Origin: Baylisascaris procyonis
Taxonomy: Eukaryota; Nematoda; Chromadorea; Rhabditida; Ascarididae
NCBI GenBank assembly: GCA_037389465.1
Contig: JAZARR010000088.1
Location: forward strand, 2,542,001-2,606,000
Length of the DNA stretch: 64,000 nucleotides
Reading direction: 5' to 3'
Shown here: positions 11,701 through 22,761 of the stretch, in pieces
Numbering within the stretch: position 1 is the first letter of the stretch
Layout of the letters: each line of letters opens with the position of its first letter
Program-made: the position numbers and the translations under genes
The notes under the pieces: generated by a model
What the model was told of the DNA's origin: nothing
The model's input: the letters and a program-made list of their open reading frames with translations, nothing else
Database searches by the model: none

Positions 11701-14700
11701 TCACTCAATAATCTCCAGAATGGAACTGAAATTTGAACGAGATAATAGCGGCTTAAATTCTATGATTTGCAAAATGAACGGTTTTGGAGACCCTTTTTTT
11801 TTGACTCACAAAAACGACAGGAAAATTTTTTACGCACTCCTGGATGAATTTTCTTTCTAATTTTTGAAATTCTTTGCATAATTTTTATCTCTTCTCAACG
11901 CTTATTCACCATCTGATTGTGAGCAGTGCATGGCTGCAATATGGCTGCAGTTCCATTTTGGCTGCGAAAGTGCATAAATTTGCTAGACAGCAGCAGGCAC
12001 CTGCATTAATGACCAGCTGTGGTAATGTCGTTGAGACAATTGGCTTTTTCCATATTTAGGTCATAGCAAGGGCACCATTTTTATAGTTCATTCTTAAGGG
12101 ATTGGGGCGACGTGCTGCAGTCACATACAAATGCGTTTGTTGTTCGGCTCGTTTCCATACATATCACGAACGCTCATTTCATTATGCTCTCTATCATCGA
12201 GCTCATAGAATCTCGAAAACACTCTACACGGCTCTTCTCAAAGAACGTACGGATGCTTTCACTCGCGACGACAAACCTCTGTAAGTGCTATTTGCAATGT
12301 TGGTGTATCATGAGTTGGAACGCAGTAGGTTGGCTGAAGCTCATAGGCTGTGATTGCGCCAGACATGTTGAGTACGTTGCTCAAGCATCCCTCATAGAGA
12401 TGAAGAAACCCGCGAGATGCTTAGTTCCAGAACATTCCCCACGTGGGCAAGGGACCTTTCAGGCGCAGAGCCCCCTGGACCAAAATTTCTGAGTCATCTT
12501 TGTGCAGGACCTCTAGCGATGGGGATCCCAATGGCGGAGGGAGTGGCGGTGACCTCCGAACAATAACGCGAACTCTCTCGATTGAAACGCCTGTCTCGAA
12601 GCATGAAGTAAATAGGAATACAAGCCTTCTTGTATCCAACTTTGGAAGGTCTATAACCAAATGCCAATCACCCTTGTGTAGTAACATGTGTCATGAAGTG
12701 TTTATTTTTATTAGGCTTATACGTAATATTTGCATATTTATGTAGGTGAGAAATGAAATGAGAAGAACTGTGGTGGAAGGTACCTTCATTCCCAAATGAA
12801 ATCTCTTCTTAACAACAAAGCCATGCTGGGAGATTGTGAAAACTAGAAACTACGATGTGGAAATATCGTGGATATAAATGTGAGTTACCTTTCAGAGCGG
12901 ATGCATCTGCGAGCGATGACGGCACCTTCGTGGAACGTCTGCGTCGTTGCGCTCACTGTCCATTTACATGTATGCAAAAGTCACGACTACAACGTCACGA
13001 AAATAAGCATTTCGTAAAAGCAGAGCATCAGGTCGTTTGCTTTCTTTTTAAAATTTCATTTCCTTCCGGTTTTTTTTTTCGTTTTATTATGCTTTCAAGT
13101 TGCTTGTTGCTCGTAAATGCACCTTGTATGTCTGTGAAAAGGACAGATTTGGTCGATTGAGCGGCATGCGATGGGACTTGCAAGTTGGCGAGTGACGATG
13201 TCTGTGAATATTGTAAGAGGAACTTGCTTCTGGCTTGATGTAATCCGTATCGCACGAGCAGTCATAGACATACATAACTAATTGCCAATGAAATGCTTAT
13301 AGCTTTTTGCGAATTCAAAGCTATACTGCGTTATGCGTTTATATCGATTTATAAAGGGAATGAGGCATTGGAGGCTGTTAGTGTTGGTCGGCTATCAGCA
13401 AGTCGATTGCTTTAATTGATCTGACATATAAAGTTTAATTTTTGAGTCGGATGTAATCAGATGATTCTTTAGTGCACTCATTGCTCGTTCTCATGTCGTT
13501 CTATGGATATTCTTACGCAGCATTTGCGTTTGCACCAGCCAAGCAGAATTCGACAGATGCCAGGACGACCAAAGGACTTCTCGTTAACGGAGGATATTCT
13601 TTCCGGTGGATCTGCTTCCTCTCTCACAGTATGTGAATATGTATTTACGCACACCTGCGTTTACACCCTCACTTAGATGTTTGGGGCAATGAGGCTGCAC
13701 AGGGCAAAGGGAGGACATGTGAACGGTGCGGAAAGTTTTGCACGAGTAGCATGAATTTCGGAAAGACATTCATAGGCTGTTGTCTAATTTGAGAAGAGCG
13801 TAGAGTTGTATTCAATGTCACAACTGAAAATCCGTTAAATTTCAAACGTATGTGTTAGTGAAAGCCGTGCTGCGTCAAGAACTGCGAAGTTTGGAGGCGC
13901 GGGGTCTTCTGCGACTCTACATACCTTATGTACCTGCGACCTTATCCGGTAGCTCGTGATAGTTCAATTTGCACATCCTCCTCTCGACATTCAAACCGTT
14001 CTCACATTTTTTTTTCCATCTTTTCTTATTTCACTAGATTTTTTTTTTTATCCTCTCGTATTGGAGCAGGGTAACGCGTTCTTACTAGGCGCATGCTAGA
14101 AAGGGTCACCATCATCTGCTTAACAATGCTCATCACTGTAAGATTTTGAAAGCAATTCATTTAGCTGTTAGAGTACTTTGTTCTTGAATTTTCATCGGAT
14201 TATTCGAAAATTATTCGCTTGCGATATCTTTTAACGATTTCGACATTAGCATACTAAGTTATTTAGCGGAGAATTGAAAACATATGCGTTTGGGATTGAT
14301 TTAACCAAAACAGAATGAGGGCACAAAATTTCTTATTAAGGATCAGTTCCTTGAGCATGAATTATTGATGTTGAAATCAGTGTACGGAACCTATATGAGT
14401 AGGAATTGAAAAGAAAGGAAATAATGTCTCGCAAGGTTAAAAGACAGCCCCTCGCGCCATATCTTGCAACAGTTCACTTCTGATATACTGCAATTTGTAT
14501 GAAAAATGAACTCAACAACATTTCCTGTCCTAGGTAACCTGTGCTTGGTAGAATTGCCTTGCATTACGTTATTTTCGGCGCTGTGCACGCTGAAATGGCT
14601 TGATCGGATCTGACTATGGCCGGTTAAAAATTCGAGAAAGCTGGCAACTTGGAGAGCGCAAATAGTCCCTTTTAATTTTGCGGGAACTTAGGTTTCGACG

Positions 14701-17700
14701 ATTACCTAAACTGCTTGCGTTTCATGTACACGGTGGACATTTTTTATGGGGGGGAGGAGGGGGAGATACTCCTTCGAATATCGTGCGAGATCAGTTACTG
14801 TAAAAGTGACTGTGTTAGACAGCCCTCTTTGTTGTGAAAATAGGCACTAGGAGGATTTTGCAGTTGTGATGGTCACTAGTTTCTACCTATCCAACAAAAA
14901 AGGTTTTAGACTGTTTTGATGCGCTTAATGATATTTAAAACTACTGCAAAGCATCTGTGTAGGAAATTGTTGAAAGGGTCACTCGAATTAAGCAACTGAG
15001 CTTCATAATACACTCAACTAATCAAACTAATGTTGATTTTTTTGTGAAACACCGATAGGGGACAAAATTTCTAGGCGTGGAGAAAATGAAATTTAGTGAG
15101 GTTCATAGACAATTCTAGAATTATTTGGGGGGGAGGGGGGCTAAGCATTAAATGTTGCCTTAGTACTTCCTTAGAAAGTTGAGTATAAGCGTTATTAGAT
15201 GCTCAATCAAACATTAAAAAGTATACCTTTGCAAGTTAATACCTCCGCAGTATCTGCACCGGCGCAACCGATATTCGTGCTAGTTAAAAATAGAACCGTA
15301 AGGCCCAGGGGAGGAGGAAAGGTGTGTATGATTCGAGAAATTTTTTGCCTCTGTTATCACGAATTTCCTCCAGTGGCTAAAGTTTCCCAACATTATGGTG
15401 TTGTCTGCTCCTCTGGATAAAGTAGATAAGGTGGGATTGGACCTCTGGACAAAGATAAGGATGGGATCAAGTGAATATTGCAGAAGGTGGAGAAGTGCAG
15501 TGAATGCCCCTATCGATCACGGCATTTATGCGACATGAAGGCACACGCTGCAATGCATGTAGGTATGCGTGAATTTCCTTGCAATCGCTGCACGTATAGC
15601 ACGAAGCGTGCACACGTTCTCGAGGCACACCTGCAGATGCATGCTGAAGAAGACGGCCTTCCCGTCTCGTTGCAACAAGTTCGCCTGTTTTGATACTTGT
15701 TTTTGTATCGAGGTATACGTTAATTGTTCGACGAATCTCACACGAGTTCGTCATCTAGTGATAATTCGGCGATTGCAATTGTTTCAGGAGAACGGTCTTG
15801 GTTGTACTGTCTGCTCGTTTTCGTTTAATTTGCCAAATAACTCGAATCCCGCAAGAAACTGATTTTTTTGTTCTCGATAAGGGAGCAAACCGTTTTGCAT
15901 ATGTTTGCATGAAAATAAACTTTGATCCATAGGAATAAAAACGTGACCTGGAAACCGGAGATAATTTTTGCGATGTCGTTTCTAGGATTGTGCATATCGG
16001 AATGATTACTAAAAGCAACCGGTCAATCTACGTGTTATATTTCAATAAAGCCATTTAACGCGAAGCATGATGTTTTTGTACGCCATTCTATTGGAATTAG
16101 GTGTTTGCTTTCAGCGGTATTGTGAGAGATAAAAGATGCACTCTTGCACGCAACAGTTTACAATATTTATTTACTAACCAATGAAAATGAAATAACCTTG
16201 CATAAATTTGGTAGAAACCATATAGGTGATTAGGAATAATAATGAAAATGGTATAGTGAACAGAAACTGTAAGGTGCCTTAAAGGAGTGTGAAATGAAAT
16301 GGTCAGCTTCATGCTTTTCGTTGAGCCTAACCTCATATAGTGTGAATTGATGGTATATAGTATGCTCACATCTCAAATTTCCATTTGTAGATTTATTGAG
16401 TGGGCAGGTAGGGTGATTATATCTTAAATTTAGAGCAGTATGATCGGTGGTGCAAAGAGGCGAGTCAGTATTCGCTGGAAGGGTAAAACAATTGGTACGA
16501 GAAGTGGTTCAAAGCTGACACGTGTTTATGCGTGCTACTTCTGTCCATTTCGTACACGATTCTGTGCTCCACTATTCATTCATTATAGGTTTCGATTTCT
16601 TCTTTTTTTTTTCAAGATAGTACTTTTTTTTAATTTCTCAAAATATTCTTTATATAGTTGATTGACTTTTTTGTTGATAGTGAGCGTTGGCGTTTATGCA
16701 GCATAAGATATCAGGTAGTGCAATAACGAGGTGATGACATATGATTCAAGATAGGAAGTAGATCGACGATCTTCACTTGGGATAGTGTCAGTTTGAGGCT
16801 GGCGGTAGCAACCTTTCGAAAGAATTGTCTAGGGTGCGAGTTCGAGTTGGTTAGTCAATGTTGAAGACTACTTACTCACAAGTAAACTACGATGTACTGA
16901 ATACTATATATGTGGACTGTGCATTGGCAGCAATGGAATATAAACACCTAAAAAAGCGATCAAGTTTTAGAAATCATGTGGGCCATCGTAGTTTGCGTTG
17001 TACTCGATGCACATTCAATACGTCGATTTCGAGGAAATTTCGTGAACATTGTGCGTTGCATCCGTTAACGAGAGGATCTGGTCCATCATCCAAGAACACA
17101 CACGCGGATAGCGTTTTCATTTGCAGGTTATCTCGTTGATGAATTTATTGCTATTTGTTATGTATTATATATTTTAGGATTTCTCGTTTAGGAAGGTGCT
17201 ACCTGTTAAGATTTTCCCATAGTTAAGATGAGGAGAAAATTCTTTTATCTTCGACGTTTAGTAGTGTCGAAGTAAACTGCATGAATCCTTGGCTTGAAAA
17301 TTTTGTTTTTCCTGGTAGTGGCACCAGTCGAAGTTGTTCCACATTTATTGGCATCAGCCGTTCCCTTCCAAAGTTTGGTGGTCAATTTGTTTTCTTCCAG
17401 AAAATTCAAGGTATAAGTATCAGATTTTGAAACTTGTTCATCATGTAAAGTTATATTTTTATTTTTGAAGGGACTGCCCATATTCATGCGACTCATATGG
17501 CAAGTTATGGCATCATGCTCAAAAGCACAAGAAGGTATCGCGTTTCGGTTGTGATTTGTGTACGTTCAGTACTGGATCAGCGAATTGCCTTGCCGAACAT
17601 CGTGCTCTTCATACTCCTCCGGTTGCAAGCCTATCGAAGATGGAAAAAATAATGTTAGAACATTCCGGAGCATTTTTTTTTCTTCTTAATAGTAATGCAT

Positions 17701-20700
17701 TCAGGCGATATCGGCTGAATGAATACCTTTCTGCTTTCATCACTGCCGAAAATTTTCACTTCGCACATGATTATGAAGAAAGGAATTGATGCAAAGATTA
17801 CAAAGAGAAGCGTTGCTCGATCCCCGATCTTGCACTAATTGAATTGGGGACTTTAGACTTTATCCATCGCGTTATTGAGCCACGACTCGAGCCCCTACTT
17901 TTGAATCTTTTATGCCATCGAAGGTTAGATGGCCATGGATCTTATTTTTATGCTGCTTAGTTTGATATGGTGATTAGAGAGTTCACATCGGTATCTCGCG
18001 AACGATTCCATTTTTATCTTTGATTGAAACTGAAAAAAAGAAGGCGTTTATCCGCGCTTCGAAGAAACGAAATGGCACTCAAAACTGCATATCTAATGGT
18101 TTCATATGATCCATACTTAAGTGAGTGTAAACTGAAAGTGGAAATCAAAGCACGTTGCAAGAAGTGTTCCTTTCACCCGTCGCTATATTATTGCTCAGTT
18201 TCATCGGGCGTAAGGATTTCTTATATGTCTAGTATTAGGCGTCTCAGTTATTCCTTTTTTCTGTGTGATTGATAATATTTCATCCAGGAGAAGTTTTCAC
18301 AGTTAAACTGTGCTGCAACAGTATTCTTTATGTAGTACATTTTCAGGTGAATTTAATTGATCGTTCTAATATCTCATTTGCGATCAGAGCAGTTGTAGAA
18401 TGGCCCCGAAAATAAATTCCCAATGTTTGGACCACAAATTTTTTATGCACCGAACAGCATTTAAAGCTTGAAATTTTGTTTCAACAAAACATGCAGTGGT
18501 AAACTTGTCAAAAGGTAGATTTCGAAACAACTTTTATACATGAACTGAAATCGTAAAGGCGATAAAAGGACGCGTCGATGATGAAGGTGAATAAACGGAA
18601 ATTTTGTTCTAAAATCTATTCTAGTATAAGTTTGCGGAGTTTTTTGCCTTCAAATCAGAACTTTCTGGATTTTGGGACTTGTGGATGATCAGGAAGTTGT
18701 AGCTTAAACTTTGCGCTGGAGTTCAGCAACAGCTGGAGGGCTATACGTTAGAATAAATACTAGAGCAATGCAGTATACTGTAATAATTTTGTATTGTAGA
18801 CGAGATGCGATAGTTGTTTTGTAAGTTGGGGATCTTAGTGAAATTAGTGAATGTATTTCTTTTTTTTTTTCAGCGTTGTAAGTGATATATGTTCAATGAA
18901 AGAATGCGAAGTACTAAACGACGCAGAAGATATGTCAGCAGCTACCGACATTGATGGTCAGTCGAAAGAGAAAGAGGCGTCCGATGCTCATAAATCGTCC
19001 GATGAATCTTTTTCGACTTCTGAGGATAGCAAGAAGGAAGCTGATGAAATGAACCAAGAGAGTGATCCAACCAAGGATAATCCCTCGTCGTCGCTCTTTG
19101 AGGATGTGGACATTTATAAGACCAATTATTCCGAACTGTTCCACCGTATTCGAGAATCGCGTTCTAGCTTACCTGGTGGGTGAATTATTTTCTCATTTAT
19201 TGATATCGGTTTTGACTTTCATCAAATTTAATGGCGTATACATTAATGGCTCTTGTTGCTTCAAACATTTGCTTTCTGGCTGAATTGTCGCGAACGAATT
19301 TTATGATTTCTTCGCCTTTAATACTTGTGATGCTAGGTTTTACGCTTGATGTATTCCCTAAAAACAAGTGTAACTATCCACCGAGCACCGTTTACCATTC
19401 TGTTCTCGAAATTAGTGGATTCATTTAGAATATTCACACCTGCTCATTAAAAAAAACGTCTGAAATTTCCTTCGAGGTTCCCTTTTTTTGAAATTCCATG
19501 TAAGAATTTTGATCGATAATTTTCATATATCTTTAGCTTTCACCTATTTATGATACTTGCGAAATCGTCTAAATTATTACTCCCAAAAATGCAGATATTC
19601 TCGGCTTTCTCACTTCCTTACATCCGACGTTTGCTCAAAACTTTTGTATTCAACGTTGGTGAAAGCAGCTGTGGAGATGCAAAAGTGAGATGGATAAGAA
19701 AGGAAATTTTGCAGTGGCATCACCAAAGTCGTATCAATGCAGTGAGTGTCCATTCACAAGTGAAGATAAAGCGATACTCGCTTTTCATGCTGAGAAACAC
19801 AAAGCGAAGACTGGTCATTTCAAGTGTGATATGTGCTCATATAAAGTGCACACTCCGGAGGCGCTTTGCAATCATATCACTCTACACGCTAAGGCACATC
19901 CAGAAGCAGCGGCAGCCGCTAGTTTCAAGTTGGTTTTTCATTGTTTTTGATGGAATGAAATTGTTTTTAACGCTGTTTTAATCTTTATATTGCTTCTCTT
20001 TACGTTGTATGGGACACGAAACAATTGCATTAGCTTATGATTCGTGGCTCGTTTGCTTGAAAGTATTTTATCTAAAAACTTATGCAACGATGAAATAAAT
20101 TTCTCTTATGAACGAATTTGTCTCATAATCCTTTAACCAGTGAACTCAGATAAGAGGTAATGAGATTGTAGATGTGTAGGCAAGTAGTGAAGTGCATGGC
20201 CATCGCTAGCAGTATTTCTTGTTCGATCCCGTACTTCAGACTTTGTTTCGTGAACAACTTCTAGCAACGTATAGACAGTCGACAGTCAGATTAATCGTCA
20301 TTATTTAAAAAATAATTGTCAGATATTAGTCGAATTTGAATTTCAGTCGGGGAAGTCAATAGCACTTGAATTGTGTTGCATATGCTCGAGTTGATAAAAG
20401 TGAGTGCGCATGTATACTTTTATAGAAAGCGGAAGATACGGCGTGCAAGTCCTGAGTCGATCCCACAAAATGGTAAAGCGCTTAAGTGTACCAAATGTGG
20501 CTATCAAACTGCAATCACAGATCGCTACGTAGTGCATTGCCTTGAGCATGCGTTGGTTAGTTGCTGATTGTTTTTTTAATCGAAATATTCTGGTTGGTTT
20601 ATGCAGTTTTGAAATTTTGAAGTGAAAAATGTGGCTAATATTTTTGTCATTTACATATATAAAGATTATATCTCTAATGCTCAAATATCAGCTATCTGTA

Positions 20701-22761
20701 AACTTCCTGGATAAAAGGGAGAAGCAGCCGAGAATGTTTTTGCACAGTATTTCGTCTTATGAAGTGACCGTTGAATGCGGTCTGTGGTATCTATACCAGT
20801 GAGTAATACAAGAAGAAATGAGAAGCTGTTGCAGATTTGAATATTATGTATTTTGATAATAAGAAGAAATGGGGGGGGGGGGAATTAGAAGGAAACTAAC
20901 AGTTGGGGGGGGGGGCGATGAAACTAGCAAGTTATGAAAGATTAAGAATGGAAGGGGGAAATAGTGAATTCCCGGGAAATGCTGCTTGGAAATGGTGGAA
21001 TGATCATGCGGCGTGAACATTTAATTTTTACGCTTGAGGTTGTTACTGCCTATGCGAAAAATTAATCTAATATGTTGACCGTTTTTCGTTCATCTCAGAG
21101 TTATTTATTTATAAGGAAGGAGTCTAGTGGTGTTTTCATTTATAGGTTTATGCTTAAGTGATTAATCTTATTGACATATGCAAGTTTATTGTTGCAGCGT
21201 ACTCAGCGAAGATTGGAAACATCTATTAGACGTAGTAAGGGTAATGATGACGATTCGGAAAAGAAGCGAAAAGGCCATCGGTTGGCGCGCAAGCTTGATG
21301 GACAGGTTGGTTGATGTTCCTTAACGAGTTACTTTAAATAATTGTTTAGTTAAAGCAGAAATAGCGTTCAGGTAAACCGATGAGATGTTAGTTTTTGCAA
21401 GTTTATATTTCATTCATAAAGAATCTCATTTCTTACACACTGTTTTCATGGCTTCACTGGCGACTGCCTTAGTTGTCTCTGTGGTGACTTCTCCAGAGCA
21501 GCAAGTATAAGTTTTTGAGATGTGTCTGTTTGGTGGGAGGGGGTCTAATCGTCAGACTACAGTACTAAATTAAGCATATCCTTCAATGCATCATTCTCTT
21601 ACGACTCTCCATCTATATAAAAGTAATCTGTTGGGAAGGAACATCATTTGTGCGAGTAGAGGGTGTACGTACTTTAAAACCCGATGGACTTGGAACTTAT
21701 ATTATTCGTCTAAACTGTTTTGCTTTTATCGAATATTTTATGCCGTTAGAGAATGTTAAATGGGCGTCAATTTGCAGCAGTACTGTAGCAAGTGCTCATT
21801 TCGCTGTGATTCTGAATCGGCATTGGGTACACATATGGAATTGCACGGCCTATTGGCGCCATTCGTTTGCACGGTATGTGATTACGGGTCATTTTCACAG
21901 AATGTCGTCCGTTTCCATGAAATGAACCATCACCTCGATGCGCCCTTGACCACTTTATGCAAAGATGCTAATTCAAAGAACGATCAGTCGAAGGTACTAT
22001 TTGTTGTTTTCAGCACTCCTATTATTTTGAGTGGTTGTTTCATGTTGGAGGAGGGATTTTTGCGAATTCTCATTATATTTCTGGGCATTTGAAACATTGG
22101 TCCAAAGCGTTTATTGCTTCTTCTCTTCTTTTTGTTTTTATATTTATTTATTTATTTGTTTTTTGTTATCGGATTCAGCCTGTTCTTCGGTAGAGTGAAC
22201 AATGCTTTGCAAGTAATTTTGGCGTACATGTAGCCATGTTTGAAGTTCTTTTTTCCTCTTTGAGAGAGAGGCTTATCATATTTTTACTGCAAAACGATTG
22301 CAGGATAACATTTATTATAGGGTGACGTTTTCGTTGGCCATAGTTGAAACGAAGGAGGGGTTGGCGAGTGGGGTTATATTAGAAATCATTACGGTTGGGA
22401 ATCGTTTTTCGTTCGAAGTAGATGAACTGAGTGAGAAAGCATTTTCACTTGTCTGGGTGGTAGTTGAGAAAAATGTTGGAAAATGTTGGAAATAAGCTTA
22501 CACTGTTTTCAGAAGGTGATCGACAAGACTTCATCAGAGATGTCATGTCGTGAACAAACAATACGTTGCAATCGATGCGGTTACATTGTCCACAATTTCA
22601 CTGAGTTTGTGATGCATTGTCACATCACTCATAATGACAACCAACCGAACGTCAACTCGATATCCGATGAGCACACAACGGATGACAAAAACATTGAGCC
22701 TGATATCAACAAAAATGCTTCTCATCCCATTGGGTTAATTGACGGCGGCACTTTTTCATAA
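5535..22761 (+). CDS. Multi-C2H2 zinc-finger protein (REST/SPR-like), >20 exons
   Basis: Exons joined by phase: 5535-5675, 5774-5791, 6246-6397, 8026-8161, 8367-8511, 9508-9643, 10116-(10174 to 10305), 10879-11153, 12087-12280, 12896-13031, 13473-13628, 15199-15321, 15484-(15663 or 15678), 16434-16588, 16971-17126, 17471-17621, about 18036-18213, 18874-19175, 19715-19928, 20426-20555, 21198-21305, 21778-21993, 22513-22761. It encodes 19 intact C-X2-C-X12-H-X3/4-H fingers, most with an aromatic residue two after the second Cys, in singles and pairs between Ser/Asp/Lys-rich linkers. No other domain is seen. Length is about 1,300 residues. Such proteins are nuclear DNA-binding regulators; the finger number and spread resemble C. 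elegans SPR-3/SPR-4 (REST-like), but orthology is inference. The start is the first in-frame ATG in the first exon; the frame is open upstream to splice acceptors at about 5463, so an earlier start or trans-splicing is possible. Confidence 0.85.
6246..6397 (+). CDS. Zinc-finger gene exon: finger 1 and first half of finger 2
   Basis: TTTCAG acceptor, phase 0 start. Finger 1 is C-AH-C-X12-H-TKQ-H. Finger 2 begins with CDEC and is cut by the donor (ATG AG|GTATAG), so its His pair is supplied by the exon at 8026. The intron between (6398-8025) is 1.6 kb and holds no recognised gene. Confidence 0.88.
8026..8511 (+). CDS. Zinc-finger gene exons: second half of finger 2, acidic linker
   Basis: Exon 8026-8161 completes finger 2 (12 residues then H-SQV-H) in exactly the phase left by 6397, which supports the join. 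It continues into a linker ending HHEE. Exon 8367-8511 (TTCTAG acceptor, G|GTTAGT donor) is a highly charged Asp/Glu/Lys/Ser linker without fingers, typical of disordered spacers between finger blocks. Confidence 0.85.
9508..9643 (+). CDS. Zinc-finger gene exon: finger 3 and start of finger 4
   Basis: AACAG acceptor; one base carried from the previous exon restores the frame. Finger 3 is CKECPF...H-EVG-H. Finger 4 begins CPMCTY and is cut at CG|GTAAAT, the second finger of this gene split by an intron. Confidence 0.88.
10116..10305 (+). CDS. Zinc-finger gene exon: second half of finger 4, uncertain 3' end
   Basis: CTTGCAG acceptor at 10115. The first residues complete finger 4 as X12-H-CCC-H. 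Beyond it the frame stays open as a basic linker. Several donors are possible between about 10174 and 10305. Only those in phase 1 (for example at 10200, before GTCGAG) fit the next exon at 10879, so the end is not fixed. Confidence 0.7.
10879..11153 (+). CDS. Zinc-finger gene exon: Ser/Lys-rich linker
   Basis: CTTGCAG acceptor and AAA|GTAACG donor bound a 275-bp open exon rich in Ser, Lys, Thr and Ala with no finger. It supplies phase 0 to the exon at 12087. A further exon-like segment (about 11951-12022, donor TGTG|GTAATG) lies in the following intron, but its phase does not fit cleanly. Confidence 0.7.
12087..13031 (+). CDS. Zinc-finger gene exons: fingers 5 and 6
   Basis: Exon 12087-12280 carries finger 5 (C-VC-C-X12-H-YALY-H, with a four-residue His spacing) and ends at a strong donor, CT|GTAAGT. 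Exon 12896-13031 (TTTCAG acceptor) takes the two carried bases, reads an acidic linker and then finger 6 (CAHCPF...H-ENK-H), and ends CAG|GTCGTT. The alternative acceptor GCTGCAG at 12119 for finger 5 cannot be excluded. Confidence 0.82.
13473..13628 (+). CDS. Zinc-finger gene exon: finger 7
   Basis: TTCTTTAG acceptor. The exon opens directly with the first Cys of finger 7 (CTHCSF...H-LRL-H), so the residues before it come from the exon ending at 13031. It then runs into a Ser/Pro/Gly linker and ends ACA|GTATGT, phase 0. Confidence 0.88.
15199..15678 (+). CDS. Zinc-finger gene exons: linker, fingers 8 and 9
   Basis: Exon 15199-15321 is a fingerless, hydrophobic/basic linker bounded by TTATTAG and AAG|GTGTGT. 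Exon 15484 onward (TTGCAG acceptor) carries two tandem fingers: CSECPY...H-AAM-H and CNRCTY...H-LQM-H. The end is either 15663 (CCC|GTCTCG) or 15678 (CAA|GTTCGC), both phase 0; without splicing the frame stops at 15693. Confidence 0.85.
15788..15862 (+). CDS. Optional exon with a lone Cys pair and a stop
   Basis: A good acceptor (TTGTTTCAG) precedes 24 open codons starting ENGLGCTVCSF and ending at TGA at 15862. The CTVC pair looks like the start of a finger but no His pair follows, and there is no GT donor before the stop. It could be an alternative last exon giving a short isoform with only the first nine fingers, an exon with a GC donor (CCC|GCAAGA), or a decayed finger. It is left out of the main model. 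Confidence 0.3.
   Translation, partial: ENGLGCTVCSFSFNLPNNSNPARN
16434..17126 (+). CDS. Zinc-finger gene exons: fingers 10 and 11
   Basis: Exon 16434-16588 has a basic lead-in, then CYFCPF and the first His of finger 10, and stops at ATAG|GTTTCG with two bases left over. The exon at 16971 (acceptor AAGTTTTAG) supplies the last base of Arg plus the second His (H-YRN-H). This confirms the join across a 382-bp intron. Finger 11 (CTRCTF...H-CAL-H) follows, then a Ser/Thr linker. The exon ends inside finger 12 at TGCAG|GTTATC. Confidence 0.88.
17471..17621 (+). CDS. Zinc-finger gene exon: fingers 12 and 13
   Basis: Acceptor TTTTGAAG at 17470. The carried AG makes Arg and finger 12 reads C-RD-C-X12-H-AQK-H across the junction. 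Finger 13 is CDLCTF...H-RAL-H. The donor CCG|GTTGCA at 17621 is weak; the frame remains open to 17789. Confidence 0.83.
18036..18213 (+). CDS. Zinc-finger gene exon with a broken finger and frame conflict
   Basis: A basic lead-in is followed by CKKC at 18156-18167, the start of a finger. The exon ends at a good donor, GGGC|GTAAGG, after 18213. In the CKKC frame no His pair follows, and joining to the next exon (18874) would give an immediate stop. In the +1 frame the 3' part reads PFTRRYIIAQFHRA, finger-like, and joins the next exon in frame. The two halves of the exon are thus in different frames. The 5' border is uncertain. Confidence 0.5.
18874..19175 (+). CDS. Zinc-finger gene exon: long acidic Ser-rich linker
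   Basis: Poly-T acceptor ending CAG at 18873, donor CCTG|GTGGGT at 19175. The 100-codon open exon is rich in Ser, Asp, Glu and Lys and carries no finger. It is a disordered spacer between the N-terminal and C-terminal finger groups. One carried base (G) joins the next exon to give Val. Confidence 0.85.
19715..19928 (+). CDS. Zinc-finger gene exon: fingers 15 and 16
   Basis: TTTTGCAG acceptor. Two fingers in tandem with a nine-residue gap: CSECPF...H-AEK-H and CDMCSY...H-ITL-H, followed by an Ala-rich stretch. The donor is TTCAA|GTTGGT with two bases carried. Confidence 0.9.
20426..20555 (+). CDS. Zinc-finger gene exon: finger 17
   Basis: TTTATAG acceptor. A basic lead-in (KRKIRRAS) could serve as a nuclear localisation signal. 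Finger 17 is CTKCGY...H-CLE-H. The exon ends TTG|GTTAGT, phase 0. Confidence 0.88.
20871..20914 (+). repeat. Paired poly-G runs in an intron
   Basis: A run of 12 G (20871-20882) and a run of 10 G (20905-20914) lie 22 bp apart in the intron 20556-21197 of the zinc-finger gene. Confidence 0.9.
21198..21305 (+). CDS. Zinc-finger gene exon: basic linker
   Basis: GTTGCAG acceptor, CAG|GTTGGT donor, 36 open codons rich in Arg, Lys and Asp (reads RTQRRLETSIRRSKG then DDDSEKKRKG). No ATG and no finger. Phase 0 on both sides fits its neighbours. The cluster KKRK is a candidate nuclear localisation signal. Confidence 0.82.
21778..21993 (+). CDS. Zinc-finger gene exon: fingers 18 and 19
   Basis: TTTGCAG acceptor. 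Finger 18 is CSKCSF...H-MEL-H and finger 19 is CTVCDY...H-EMN-H, followed by a Lys/Asp/Asn linker to AAG|GTACTA. 72 codons, phase 0. Confidence 0.9.
22513..22761 (+). CDS. Zinc-finger gene terminal exon: finger 20 and C-terminus
   Basis: TTTTCAG acceptor. The last finger is CNRCGY...H-CHIT-H, followed by an Asp/Asn/Ser-rich tail ending DGGTFS and TAA at 22759-22761. The phase from the previous exon agrees. Confidence 0.9.
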   Translation, partial: KVIDKTSSEMSCREQTIRCNRCGYIVHNFTEFVMHCHITHNDNQPNVNSISDEHTTDDKNIEPDINKNASHPIGLIDGGTFS

